DNA of 64,000 bases from Geomonas anaerohicana (lineage in GTDB: Bacteria; Desulfobacterota; Desulfuromonadia; Geobacterales; Geobacteraceae), in the NCBI RefSeq assembly GCF_016458305.1, contig NZ_JAEMHL010000005.1, forward strand, positions 238,204-302,203. Reading direction: 5' to 3'. How positions within the stretch are numbered: the stretch's first letter is position 1; each line of letters begins with the position of its first letter. The notes below the pieces were generated by a model. That model was given only the letters and a program-made list of their open reading frames with translations, made no database searches and was not told the origin of the DNA. This document shows positions 17,429-25,602 of the stretch, one piece after another. Both the position numbers and the translations under genes were made by a program.

Positions 17429-18049
17429 CAAGATATGAGGCCGGTAAAGCCCGATAGTATCGGGAACCACACAGTCATAAAATCACCCTCGACGACGAAA
17501 TGCAAATAGCCTCATCGTTTGCTTTGAGGAGCGAGGCAACAAGCGAAGCGCGTTAGTGGTGCCATTACCTCTTACCTTGAATCCTCCGCTGCACAGACCC
17601 CATTCAACCTAACTGCCGATTTTGGTCCCTTTCCGAAGCAAATCCCGTCTATAAGACAATAACATGGGACCACGATCCAAGATGATATATAGGGGTATTG
17701 GGACTGGAGCGCCGGGAGATGGATATTATGGTGCTGCTAGTCAAACGAGATCAATTTTCAGCAGACAGACAGTAACCTCTTAATATTACACACTTACCCC
17801 TTCACAGTGGTATCCAATTGCACCAAGGCCACAATATGTAGATTTAGCGCACTACATATAGTATTTATGCTCAAAATATCGACCTCCATATTGGTCCGTA
17901 CGGCCCTCTTTACTAGTTGGGCATGGGTAGCCTGCCCTTGAACTAGCCACGGCATTCTGGGGGTACGGCGGTCTAGCCATTTGCAGGTCTAAATGCTGGC
18001 GATGGGAGTATTCTGTGCGGACTTGGTGCAGGCGGGTCGTATGGAAGGG
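17429..18049. other. Non-coding left end of the island
   Basis: About 620 bp without a credible gene on either strand. The only structure noted is an 8-bp inverted repeat, ATATGTAG..CTACATAT, at 17834-17859. It could hold recombination or transfer sites, but none was recognised. Confidence 0.5.
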
Positions 18050-18379
18050 TTACCTTGTTTCCTTGCATGTGGCGACTAATCGTCTCAGAGCGGCCTGTTC
18101 ACGGGCAGGTAACTTCGATATCGACTGGATCACCTTGTACCCGTTCCGCATGAGCACCGTAAGCTCGTTGTATAAGTTGAAGATTACCGGATATTGCAGT
18201 TTACCCTCATCGAGCGAGGCGTACACAAAGCGGTATACCTGGTTTCCACATGGACCACATATTACGGTCACAGCGGAATCCTTGGCCGGTATGAATCCAC
18301 TACTTGCCAGAGAACCATATTTGATGCCATGAACCGTGTCACCCTGCCTCAGCGTATTGCCGCAGTATTCGCATCTCAT
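18050..18379 (-). CDS. Small zinc-ribbon protein next to radC
   Basis: A 109-residue protein with a CEYC pair at its N-terminus and a CGPC pair about 40 residues later, a four-Cys zinc-ribbon arrangement. A basic helical C-terminus follows (LPAREQAALRRLVATC). The family is not recognised. Its start overlaps the radC stop region, so it is the last gene of a minus-strand operon on the island's left arm. Nucleic-acid binding is plausible but inferred. Confidence 0.6.
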   Translation of the reverse strand: MRCEYCGNTLRQGDTVHGIKYGSLASSGFIPAKDSAVTVICGPCGNQVYRFVYASLDEGKLQYPVIFNLYNELTVLMRNGYKVIQSISKLPAREQAALRRLVATCKETR

Positions 18380-18885
18380 CAGATCACTCCCCTTTCCACG
18401 AACGAGTAATATGTTGACCCGATTATGATGTGGTCCAAGACCTTGATACCAAGGAGATCACCGGCCTCCCTCAGTCGCCTTGTTACCTCCAAATCCTCAC
18501 TGCTCGGTGTCGGGTCCCCGGTCGGATGATTATGCATGAGAATGATGGCTGCTGCGGAACTGAGCAAGGCGGTCTTAAAAGTTTCGCGAGGGTGGACGAT
18601 TGACTGATTCAACGATCCTGTGCTGACGATATCCACACATACAATTCGGTTCTTACCGTCCAGATGCAACGCAATGAAATATTCCTTAGTCTCGTCTTGA
18701 AGGAAACCGAACGTGTCGAATATCTGGGTTGGTGACGTATACCTGATCTTTGGTGACAAATAGCTGTCAGCTCCTTCCTGAACTGTGAGCGTTTCGTAAA
18801 CAGCTCGAATCTGACGGAATTTTATCTGCCGTGGTTTGGGTTCTGCGATCTCCATAGGTCCGAACAGGGTTTCAATCGTAGGCAT
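18379..18885 (-). CDS. radC: RadC-like JAB-domain protein
   Basis: A 168-residue RadC/DUF2466 protein. It has the JAMM metal motif 'HNHPTGDPTPSSED' (residues about 116-129) and the conserved strand 'KEYFIALHLDGKNRIVCVDI' before it. The N-terminal helix-hairpin-helix of chromosomal RadC is missing, as is usual for copies on mobile elements. Such genes are island hallmarks, and their biochemical role is unsettled despite the old 'DNA repair' name. A GGAGGAACCACC ribosome site precedes the ATG. Confidence 0.88.
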   Translation of the reverse strand: MPTIETLFGPMEIAEPKPRQIKFRQIRAVYETLTVQEGADSYLSPKIRYTSPTQIFDTFGFLQDETKEYFIALHLDGKNRIVCVDIVSTGSLNQSIVHPRETFKTALLSSAAAIILMHNHPTGDPTPSSEDLEVTRRLREAGDLLGIKVLDHIIIGSTYYSFVERGVI

Positions 18886-18908
18886 GGTGGTTCCTCCTTG
18901 TAGGTTGG

Positions 18909-19253
18909 TTAAATCAGGTAATCGGTTAGTTTCAGGGCTATGGTCTTAGCGGAGAGTTGCCTCCAGGCTCCGAGTATTTCAGTTGCATCGTGTTCGGAAT
19001 GCAGGAAGACGGTATTGACCGGGTCCGGTTCATTAGGCATGTAAGCGTCGAGCCCGATATATCCGAGGCCACGGTTTATGGTCAGCACGTAGAGGACGAC
19101 ACTCCTGGTGAAGACGGTGATGGTGTCACTGGTACCGGCATTGAGACGGTAACTCTTGCCCTGGTGCTCCAAAATCAAGCCCCTGGAATGCAAACCGGCC
19201 TCACTGGCTTCATTGAACGTCATTCTCCTGATAGTTGGTCTGATTGCGGTCAT
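18909..19253 (-). CDS. Hypothetical island protein, possibly with zinc-ribbon extension
   Basis: A 114-residue protein of unknown family, starting MTAIRPTIRRMTF with GAGGAG upstream. The frame stays open upstream to about 19379. The extension would add a convincing zinc-ribbon, 'FKCGTCHSVYSDYYQPDD' followed by TCIKCHKG. It has no ATG, GTG or TTG start, only ATT 19379 behind AGGAGA. The longer product may start at a rare codon, or a start codon may have been lost. It lies 23 bp upstream of radC in the same operon. Confidence 0.6.
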   Translation of the reverse strand: MTAIRPTIRRMTFNEASEAGLHSRGLILEHQGKSYRLNAGTSDTITVFTRSVVLYVLTINRGLGYIGLDAYMPNEPDPVNTVFLHSEHDATEILGAWRQLSAKTIALKLTDYLI

Positions 19254-19568
19254 GGCAGTTTTCTCCTCTTGTGGTGTGGTGATTCGGATGCGTCCCTTGT
19301 GGCACTTGATGCAAGTGTCGTCGGGCTGGTAGTAGTCGGAATAGACGGAATGGCAGGTTCCGCATTTGAATAGTGCAATGGCGATTTCTCCTAAACTAAG
19401 GGATTAAGGGGTTAGCTTGTCTTTGACGGAGAGGAGCTGTTGTAGGGCTTATTTGGGGCTTGCAGGATGGTTTTTTGCTGCAAGATTAATGAGAGTTTGT
19501 TTGTTGCGGGTCCAAAGGACTGTGCTAGATGGGGTGGATGCTACAGGTAGGTTGTTTTGCTGGGGTGG

Positions 19569-20477
19569 CTATTCAGCGGAGCCTTCTGTTACATCGGTTT
19601 CACTGTTTTCACCTGGTCTCATGTTAAGTATTAGGTCTGCTGCGGCTTGCGCTCTAGCGGCGGCAACTACGAGCATCTTCTTGTCTCCCTTTGGTCCCTT
19701 AAGCACTGACAGCCACCCGTCTATGTACGAAGCACTCATGTCAATGGTCTCGCTGCTGATCCCAGCATGAGCACAGAGGAACGATGCAGTAAACTCAGCT
19801 ACCAGCTCTTCAACCCCTCGTTCATGCGAATCGAACGTGTTCAGCTCAACAACCTCCTTTCTGGCAAGACGATGCTTAGCGCCAGTACTGTGACCCAGTT
19901 CATGGTAGAGGACGGCATAGAAGTCTTCGTTATGCTCAAAGGTGTGCTGGTACGGCATCTGTACGAGGTCATCCGCAGGGCGAAAGAACGCTCTGTTGCC
20001 ACCGTACCTGATGATCGGTGCTCTCTTGTACCCTTGGACGATTTGCTCTGCTTTCTCGATAGGAGTGAACTCGTTAATCGTCTCCTCGGGGTCAGGGGGT
20101 AAGGTCAGGCCCTCGCACTGCTCGATGGAGAACACGTTATAAAACTTCAACATGGGTATCTTGCCGTGCTTCGTGTTAGCTTCTTCGATCTGGTCAGTAG
20201 AAGCCTTCTTGTCGAGCATCTTCCAGAAGACCACCATTGTTGACTTCTCACCACGCTTCACATGCCCCCCGAGGGACGCGGCTTGGCGATATGTGAGCCA
20301 GTAGGGCGACGAGTACGGCATTGCCCCCAAAATGAATGGATTTATCCCGCGATACTCCTTCTTACTGACGAGATTACGTGGCATTCCACTGCCTGCCGAC
20401 CAACTCCGCTTCCAGGGGCAGGTTCCAGCTTCGAGTAGTGCTACGATACGGTCTGTAACGGTCTGATAGATGTCCAT
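19569..20477 (-). CDS. ArdC-type antirestriction protein
   Basis: A 302-residue protein. An N-terminal ssDNA-binding ArdC domain (DUF1738-like, 'YQTVTDRIVALLEAGTCPWK', 'YRGINPFIL') precedes a zincin metallopeptidase domain. The HEXXH-type site is 'YHELGHSTG' at about residue 190, with the downstream Glu in 'GVEELVAEF'. ArdC proteins protect incoming plasmid DNA from host restriction. Here the gene probably guards the island during entry. AAGGAGGAAGCAA precedes the ATG. Confidence 0.88.
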   Translation of the reverse strand: MDIYQTVTDRIVALLEAGTCPWKRSWSAGSGMPRNLVSKKEYRGINPFILGAMPYSSPYWLTYRQAASLGGHVKRGEKSTMVVFWKMLDKKASTDQIEEANTKHGKIPMLKFYNVFSIEQCEGLTLPPDPEETINEFTPIEKAEQIVQGYKRAPIIRYGGNRAFFRPADDLVQMPYQHTFEHNEDFYAVLYHELGHSTGAKHRLARKEVVELNTFDSHERGVEELVAEFTASFLCAHAGISSETIDMSASYIDGWLSVLKGPKGDKKMLVVAAARAQAAADLILNMRPGENSETDVTEGSAE

Positions 20478-20503
20478 TTGCTTCCTCCTTGAGTTGAAAC
20501 GAC

Positions 20504-20536
20504 AAAAGGCACCCTCCGCTGTGGAAAGCGCCTTTC
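20504..20536 (-). terminator. Hairpin upstream of ardC
   Basis: AAAAGGC and GCCTTTC enclose an inner CGCT-GTGGAA-AGCG stem. On the minus strand the sequence ends in CCTTTTG. It separates ardC from genes further upstream, as a weak terminator or attenuator. Confidence 0.45.
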
Positions 20537-20838
20537 GTGTTGTGGTTTCAGAGAGTGTGATGGTCGTTGGTCTGGTGTTCGGTTACGAGGTGTCGAACAT
20601 GGTTCTGCTCCTTTCTCTGTTGGAGGTGGATTGGTGATTGGCGGTGAGACACCTGAGACATCTGAGACATCGAAAGAAACAAGAGGGTTGAGTTAAGCTG
20701 TCTGAGGCGGTTAGTACTTGTTGCCCCTGGCATTGCAGTTTATTGGAGGGCTATTTGAAATGCGTGTCACACGTGTCACAGAGGTCACAGGCATAGGACG
20801 ACATTCCCGTTGGCAGGGTCGGCACTGATCCCTTGACG
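20537..20838. other. Gap without a supported gene
   Basis: About 300 bp between ardC and the Bro-N gene. It has no ribosome-site-supported frame on either strand. Apart from the flanking hairpins nothing was recognised. Confidence 0.5.
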
Positions 20839-20871
20839 CAAAAAAACGCAGCTCCGTAATGGAAACTGCGC
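20839..20871 (-). terminator. Terminator downstream of the Bro-N gene
   Basis: On the minus strand CGCAG-(14 nt)-CTGCG is followed by GTTTTTTTG, about 150 bp after the Bro-N stop. Confidence 0.55.
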
Positions 20872-21015
20872 CCTATGCTTGTGTGTATGGCGAATATTGA
20901 CCCCGGGGTTCCGGCTTTCACTTCTGGGTCCCATATTTCCTTTTCTACCCAGTCCGGACTCCTGTATATATAAAAAATGAAATAGAAACGAGTCAGGGAT
21001 AATAATATTAGAATA

Positions 21016-21387
21016 TCATGCGGTTCCCGGTGCAACTATCGTTTCGGAAAACCCTCCTTGTCTCATAATCTCTGGCAGTACGCTTTGGCTTAACTGAACT
21101 TTGATCATGTACGCCGCCGGTTTCCTGCTCTTGAGTATCAGCTTGTACACGCCAGCCTCGGATATATACAGAGTTGAATTCTTATGGGGGCTTAGACGAA
21201 ATATATCGTTTTGATCGATGCCGAAGTACCCTATCCTGACGTTGTTGCCCTTAACTGCCACGCTGGTATTCCTGAGACCCAATATGGTGCAAACGTCTTG
21301 GGCCTTAAACCACGTCTTTCCTGCACTCTGAAAACTGGTCAACTTGCTGTAATTACATCCTAAGATATCCACTAGTAATGATTTCAT
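21016..21387 (-). CDS. Bro-N domain protein
   Basis: A 123-residue protein matching the Bro-N/KilA-associated DNA-binding domain. The signature 'WFKAQDVCTILGLRNTSVAV' is followed by 'YISEAGVYKLILKSRKPAA' about 40 residues later. Such domains occur in phage and mobile-element regulators. No second domain is present. It overlaps the AlpA-like gene by about 2 bp, which makes a two-gene regulatory operon at the edge of the cargo region. Confidence 0.75.
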   Translation of the reverse strand: MKSLLVDILGCNYSKLTSFQSAGKTWFKAQDVCTILGLRNTSVAVKGNNVRIGYFGIDQNDIFRLSPHKNSTLYISEAGVYKLILKSRKPAAYMIKVQLSQSVLPEIMRQGGFSETIVAPGTA

Positions 21388-21388
21388 T

Positions 21389-21568
21389 TTAAATCCCCTC
21401 CACTGTTAAATTTTGAATGAATGCTTCTACTTCTGATTTCTTGAACCGTACCATCCTGCCGATCCGTACAGGCAAAGGCGCTTTTTGTTTCTGAATCCAG
21501 ATGTCGAGTGTCTTGACTGAAATGTTGAGTAGTTCAGCCACCTGCTTCTTGTCGAGTAGGGTTTCCAT
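21389..21568 (-). CDS. AlpA/excisionase-like HTH protein
   Basis: A 59-residue MerR-like winged-helix protein (HTH_17): 'LLDKKQVAELLNISVKTLDI' then 'RIGRMVRFKKSEVEAFI'. Proteins of this size act as excisionases or as activators of integrase genes. GGAGGTTCCGC fixes the start at 21568 rather than at an upstream ATG. It could control island excision, but is far from the integrase. Confidence 0.8.
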   Translation of the reverse strand: METLLDKKQVAELLNISVKTLDIWIQKQKAPLPVRIGRMVRFKKSEVEAFIQNLTVEGI

Positions 21569-21710
21569 GCGGAACCTCCGCTGATTTGATTGCACAATTC
21601 CGTGTGCATGTATGTTAATAACGGAATGTTGTTCGGCATCGGATGGAATATGGTAGAAGGGGTTGCTATTTGGCGGTGTCGATACGGAGGAGGTTACACC
21701 TGGTGACTCT

Positions 21711-21871
21711 CTACAACTTGCTACTACATGGGGGAACTTGCTAAAATTATAGGACTGGGATCTTATGAGAGTCCCTGGCGGGTTGCCGTGTTGCTTTAAC
21801 TCTCTACCTGACTTACGAGCGTGTAACGCTCTGTTCTAACGATGTCTATGGAGAGTGGTAGCGAGTGGTAG
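21711..21871. repeat. Cassette-flanking repeat, copy A
   Basis: About 161 bp bounded by imperfect 17-bp inverted ends, CTACAACTTGCTACTAC (21711-21727) and GTGGTAGCGAGTGGTAG (21855-21871). The interior aligns in order with copy B (24304-24461). It contains no gene and precedes the nuclease cassette. Confidence 0.75.
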
Positions 21872-22138
21872 CCTTTACGAGGCTGGCCTGATGCTGAGCG
21901 ATGTAATCACGCTCAGCCTGACATACCGTTTTCGTGTGACTTGAGCTGATGGCCCGGGTGGCGCAATGTCGGGCTGAATGAATTCCTTTTTCGGCTTTGC
22001 AATAGACTTTTCTCATAAAAACCTGTATATCCTTCCACGTACAGACTAGAAAACGAATACATCTTGCGTCAAATATCATTCGTTCTTCGGCTGATTAGTC
22101 GCCTACGACGGAGCCTACCGATCTGAAAGAGGTTTAAC

Positions 22139-23047
22139 ATGTTCGATATTTTCACTGAAGAGCTTGAGGTCCTAATTAAAGATGGAGTCTCCAATCTCTA
22201 TTGGTATCGTGCTGATCTCCATAAGGCCTGGCTTCGCTCAGGTGTACCAGCAAAGATGGCAGATAAGGTTTACAAAGCAGTCGATGGGGAGGGTAAAAAA
22301 CTTACCAAAAGGCAGCAAATGGACCTGCTGTACGGGGAATTGCGAATAGGAGACTACAACCGTAGACTGGAAGTTTCGCGCAATTTTGTTCGGTTACTTG
22401 TAGAGCAGAGGATATTCACACCTCAGGATGAAAAGCATAGGATTGATCGAGCTGAGCATTGTGCTCTGAAGCTACGTGAGGTTATACGTGAACAACAAGA
22501 GCAACGAGAGTACCGAGAATCAATTAAAAGAAGAGCCAAGGAAGCCTCTAAAGAGACATATGAAGATCAATTACTACGTCTTCGCGAAGATTTTATGAAA
22601 TATACGGAGTTGGCCCCACAAGAGAGAGGTTACTCACTTGAAAGGTTGTTTCCTCGGCTGATGAGTATCAGTGGAATACCAGTACAGGAACCTTTTAAGA
22701 TAGTAGGTGAGCAAATAGATGGTGGCATTAAGTATGACGGCCATTATTATCTGATAGAACTAAAGTGGACAGAAAACAAAGTTGGACCGAAGGACATTGG
22801 CAGTTTCTACTACAAGGTAGACGGGAAGCTCGATTCACGTGGAATTATTATCTCCATGGGCGGATATACCGATGGGGTGGTCGAAGGACTACCACATGGT
22901 AAAGAGATTAAAGTGCTACTGCTAGATGGAGTGCATATTTCCAATGTTATTTTTGGGTTGTATACCATTCAGGAATTATTGGAGCATTGTATTAGTCACG
23001 CGGCATATAAGGCAGAATTATATTGCCCACATTCAATAAAGAAATAA
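22139..23047 (+). CDS. PD-(D/E)xK restriction-endonuclease-like protein
   Basis: A 302-residue protein. The N-terminal half is helical and charged with a coiled-coil-like stretch (about 120-150, rich in Glu, Arg and Gln). The C-terminal half carries a Mrr-like nuclease core: 'ERGYSLERLFPRLMSISG', the Asp in 'EQIDGGIKYDGHYYLIELKW', and ELK as the ExK motif. It stands alone between two copies of the cassette repeat, in AT-rich DNA. Probably a single-gene nuclease defence system; no partner methylase adjoins it. Confidence 0.75.
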   Translation: MFDIFTEELEVLIKDGVSNLYWYRADLHKAWLRSGVPAKMADKVYKAVDGEGKKLTKRQQMDLLYGELRIGDYNRRLEVSRNFVRLLVEQRIFTPQDEKHRIDRAEHCALKLREVIREQQEQREYRESIKRRAKEASKETYEDQLLRLREDFMKYTELAPQERGYSLERLFPRLMSISGIPVQEPFKIVGEQIDGGIKYDGHYYLIELKWTENKVGPKDIGSFYYKVDGKLDSRGIIISMGGYTDGVVEGLPHGKEIKVLLLDGVHISNVIFGLYTIQELLEHCISHAAYKAELYCPHSIKK

Positions 23048-23139
23048 TTCGACACTTAAACCTATAAAAAACCGTCATTCCAGCTATTTATCCAGTGGTG
23101 TTTAGGCTGGCGTTATCTTGTTGGTGGAGTTAAACGAAA

Positions 23140-23706
23140 TTGGAATTCTTGATTTATCTTAAAAAGTACGCAGAAGTTGCTTCAGCGGGAGCTGCTTGGC
23201 TGGCGCTTTTGTTGTCAGTATTTAGCATCCTTGCTGCCTGGAAGGCGCTGAGGATAAGCGAGCGACAGGAGGAACGGCGGAAACCACTATTAGTGCCCTA
23301 CCTTCAAGATGGTTATATCCGGCGAGAGGGTGAGTCTATATTTTACGCATTTTTGCTATCAGTTAGCAATCCTACTGATTCAGACAATGCGGTTGCTGTA
23401 GCAGATTTACACATTACATATATAACCAAAGGCAATGTCCTTATGACAATCAAAGTGCCTTGGTATAACAAAGGTGCAAAAGGCTTTCACGATGAGAACA
23501 TTTCCATTTCCTTTACCATCCCTCAAAGACTGGATGCGCATCAAACAGTTACCGGTTGGTTGTTTTTTCAAGTGGAAAAACTCCTTATTAGAGGTTACAC
23601 GATTGAAGAGTACAGGATTGTTTTAACCGACAGCCACGGGATGAGGGCTCAATTGGAACCAATCCTAATTCGGGAGTATGGTGATGAGACTGAAGCCGCG
23701 CTATGA
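23140..23706 (+). CDS. Membrane-anchored protein of a two-gene cassette
   Basis: A 188-residue protein opening with TTG 23140. One transmembrane helix lies near residues 15-36 ('AAWLALLLSVFSILAAWKAL'). A basic stop-transfer and a beta-rich domain follow. The family is not recognised. Its 3' end overlaps the next gene by about 25 bp, implying coupled translation. The pair is isolated between repeats A/B and other defence cassettes, so a membrane-linked effector or sensor is possible but unproven. GGTGGAG upstream is a modest ribosome site. Confidence 0.6.
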   Translation: MEFLIYLKKYAEVASAGAAWLALLLSVFSILAAWKALRISERQEERRKPLLVPYLQDGYIRREGESIFYAFLLSVSNPTDSDNAVAVADLHITYITKGNVLMTIKVPWYNKGAKGFHDENISISFTIPQRLDAHQTVTGWLFFQVEKLLIRGYTIEEYRIVLTDSHGMRAQLEPILIREYGDETEAAL

Positions 23707-24277
23707 CTTTTTCCCACTCTTTAACTCGCGTGAGGCGTGCCCACTTCGAATCGTTGCCGATGCTGCAATAGCAACTGTTACCGTAGGTGAGGGTCGTCTT
23801 GTCCCCCTCGTCATACTTGATACTACGGAGCGGTCCGATGTTGAAGAATTGATTCGCGTCCATCAATACCTAGCTCCAGGCGATGTTGCTTGCCAATGGG
23901 GATCATTGGATAAATTCAAAGACAAGGTTGCGCTACTCCTCACCTTTAAAAAGCCGGCTGAGCTCGTCATCATCGTTGAATTTGACATTCCAAAACAGGG
24001 AATCCTTGTTGACCAAGCTGTTAGTGCAAAAGGCATCTATTTGCAGGCTGGCCGAGAAGGCGACAGGTTCATAAATAACCCTGATGCGCCGAAGATTCTT
24101 CTTGAAATTCCTGATACAGGATTCAGGGGCATTTGGAATGAGATTTTCTATAAGTGTATGGTGACAAAGATGCGGGATCGTGGCCTCGGTCGAAGACAAG
24201 CAAAAGTAGCTGCAAGTGATGTAATTGAAAAAATGAGAGAATTTGGAAAGTTTCGAATGGGGCATTCGGACAGATAG
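23684..24277 (+). CDS. Cytoplasmic partner of the membrane protein
   Basis: About 197 residues, no signal or membrane segment. It has a beta-rich core ('AELVIIVEFDIPKQGILVDQ') and a basic C-terminal helical tail ('RGLGRRQAKVAASDVIEKMR'). Not recognised. ATG 23678 or 23684 may be used; GGGAG suits 23684. It overlaps the upstream membrane-protein gene and is followed at once by cassette repeat copy B. The two genes probably act together. Confidence 0.6.
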   Translation: MRLKPRYDFFPLFNSREACPLRIVADAAIATVTVGEGRLVPLVILDTTERSDVEELIRVHQYLAPGDVACQWGSLDKFKDKVALLLTFKKPAELVIIVEFDIPKQGILVDQAVSAKGIYLQAGREGDRFINNPDAPKILLEIPDTGFRGIWNEIFYKCMVTKMRDRGLGRRQAKVAASDVIEKMREFGKFRMGHSDR

Positions 24278-24303
24278 AGGAGTGTAGCTGGCCTGCATAC
24301 TCT

Positions 24304-24461
24304 CTACACCTCGCTACCACATGCCAAAACCGCTGATATGATAGAGCTTTGTTCTAGGAGAGTCGCTAGAGAGTCGGCGTGTTGGCTTGACACGCTACCA
24401 GACTCGCTCCCATGTAACAACTTAGTTTAAAAGGATTTAGGAGAGTAGTAGAAAGTGGTAG
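24304..24461. repeat. Cassette-flanking repeat, copy B
   Basis: 158 bp with ends CTACACCTCGCTACCAC (24304-24320) and GTAGTAGAAAGTGGTAG (24445-24461). It aligns with copy A over its whole length. It separates the membrane-protein pair from the protease-PIN pair. The next 200 bp, to 24662, hold no recognised gene. Confidence 0.75.
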
Positions 24462-24662
24462 GGTTTTTAAGAGGGAACCCATTGTACGTCGGTGTCTGAT
24501 GTCATAGGCGGGAATCTATGAACATAAGGCTCTGAAATCCGATTAGAAGAAGGTGTTATCCGTAGGCGAAGATTTTTGAACCTGGGCTCAAGATTTGGTT
24601 TGATGCAATATGGATAAATATTTGCCCCACTCTAGTCAGGGGGATGGGCGTTAGAGGAAAAT

Positions 24663-25487
24663 ATGAATCTTGTAAAATCCTACAAAGAAATTGTGCATGA
24701 GCAAATCAAAAATGGTGCAGCAAATGCGGGTAAGAAATATAAAAATGCTATAAGGCCTATATACGGTAGCGAGGAGAATGGAAAGCCCGTACACATTGGC
24801 ACATGTGTGTTAGTGGAAATAGGGGGTAAGCGGTATCTCATAACAGCAGCTCATGTTGTCGATGAGTCTCGGCTCACGTCTTTGTATATAGGAGGGACAG
24901 TAGGGTCAAAGCTGCTCTTGATTGAGGGCGAGTTCATGTGTACGACTAAGCCCAAGGGTGACCGTGACTTAGATCATTATGACTTTGCTTGGCTAGAGCT
25001 ATCACAACAGCAACTTAAACAACTGGAGGGTGTGAGCTTCGTAGCTGAGGTTGATATCGCCAGTCAACGAACTGACTCTGAAAAACGTGCGTATGTAGTG
25101 ATGGGGTATCCCAACACTAAAAATAAAGAAGTAGATTTTACCAATATGTCCATCACTCCAAGATTCGCAAGGTACACGGCAACAGGCAAGAAAAAGCCAA
25201 AAATGTACAACAAACTGAAAATTTCTGGAGAGAGTCATATTGTTGTTGAACATAAAAAACGGTCAGTTGATTCTGACGGTAATATTACAGCCTCTATCCA
25301 TCCGCGTGGAATGAGCGGTGGAGCCTTTATTGATCTTGGCGGTTTGGTCTCACTTGAAGAGCTTGCAAAACAAGATGTTAATCCTGGATTGCTCGCCGGT
25401 ATTTTTATTGAGAAGCATCGGGAATTTAATGCAATGTTGTCAGTGAGAATTGAAATTATAATAGACACTATAAAAGCTAACACTTAA
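24663..25487 (+). CDS. Trypsin-like serine protease
   Basis: A 274-residue chymotrypsin-fold protease. The catalytic triad is visible as His64 in 'YLITAAHVVDES', Asp107 in 'DHYDFAWLEL' and Ser218 in 'HPRGMSGGAFIDL'. There is no signal peptide, so it acts in the cytoplasm. Intracellular trypsin-like proteases in defence islands often act as sensors or activators that cleave a partner. It is followed after 115 bp by a PIN nuclease, in a cassette bounded by repeats B and C. The pairing suggests protease-controlled toxicity, which is inference. Confidence 0.8.
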   Translation: MNLVKSYKEIVHEQIKNGAANAGKKYKNAIRPIYGSEENGKPVHIGTCVLVEIGGKRYLITAAHVVDESRLTSLYIGGTVGSKLLLIEGEFMCTTKPKGDRDLDHYDFAWLELSQQQLKQLEGVSFVAEVDIASQRTDSEKRAYVVMGYPNTKNKEVDFTNMSITPRFARYTATGKKKPKMYNKLKISGESHIVVEHKKRSVDSDGNITASIHPRGMSGGAFIDLGGLVSLEELAKQDVNPGLLAGIFIEKHREFNAMLSVRIEIIIDTIKANT

Positions 25488-25602
25488 GTAATTGCATACC
25501 AGTTGCGCTTCTTTAGCTACTACATGGCGTTTACCTTATCGTAGAAACTATCTGACCTTGCGCGGTGCCGGTGTCTGGAGAATATGTGGAAATGGAGCCT
25601 TG

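Noticed and set aside
20751..21035. 94-codon minus-strand frame near the Bro-N gene
   Set aside because: Overlaps the Bro-N 3' end and a terminator, has no ribosome site and shows no domain.
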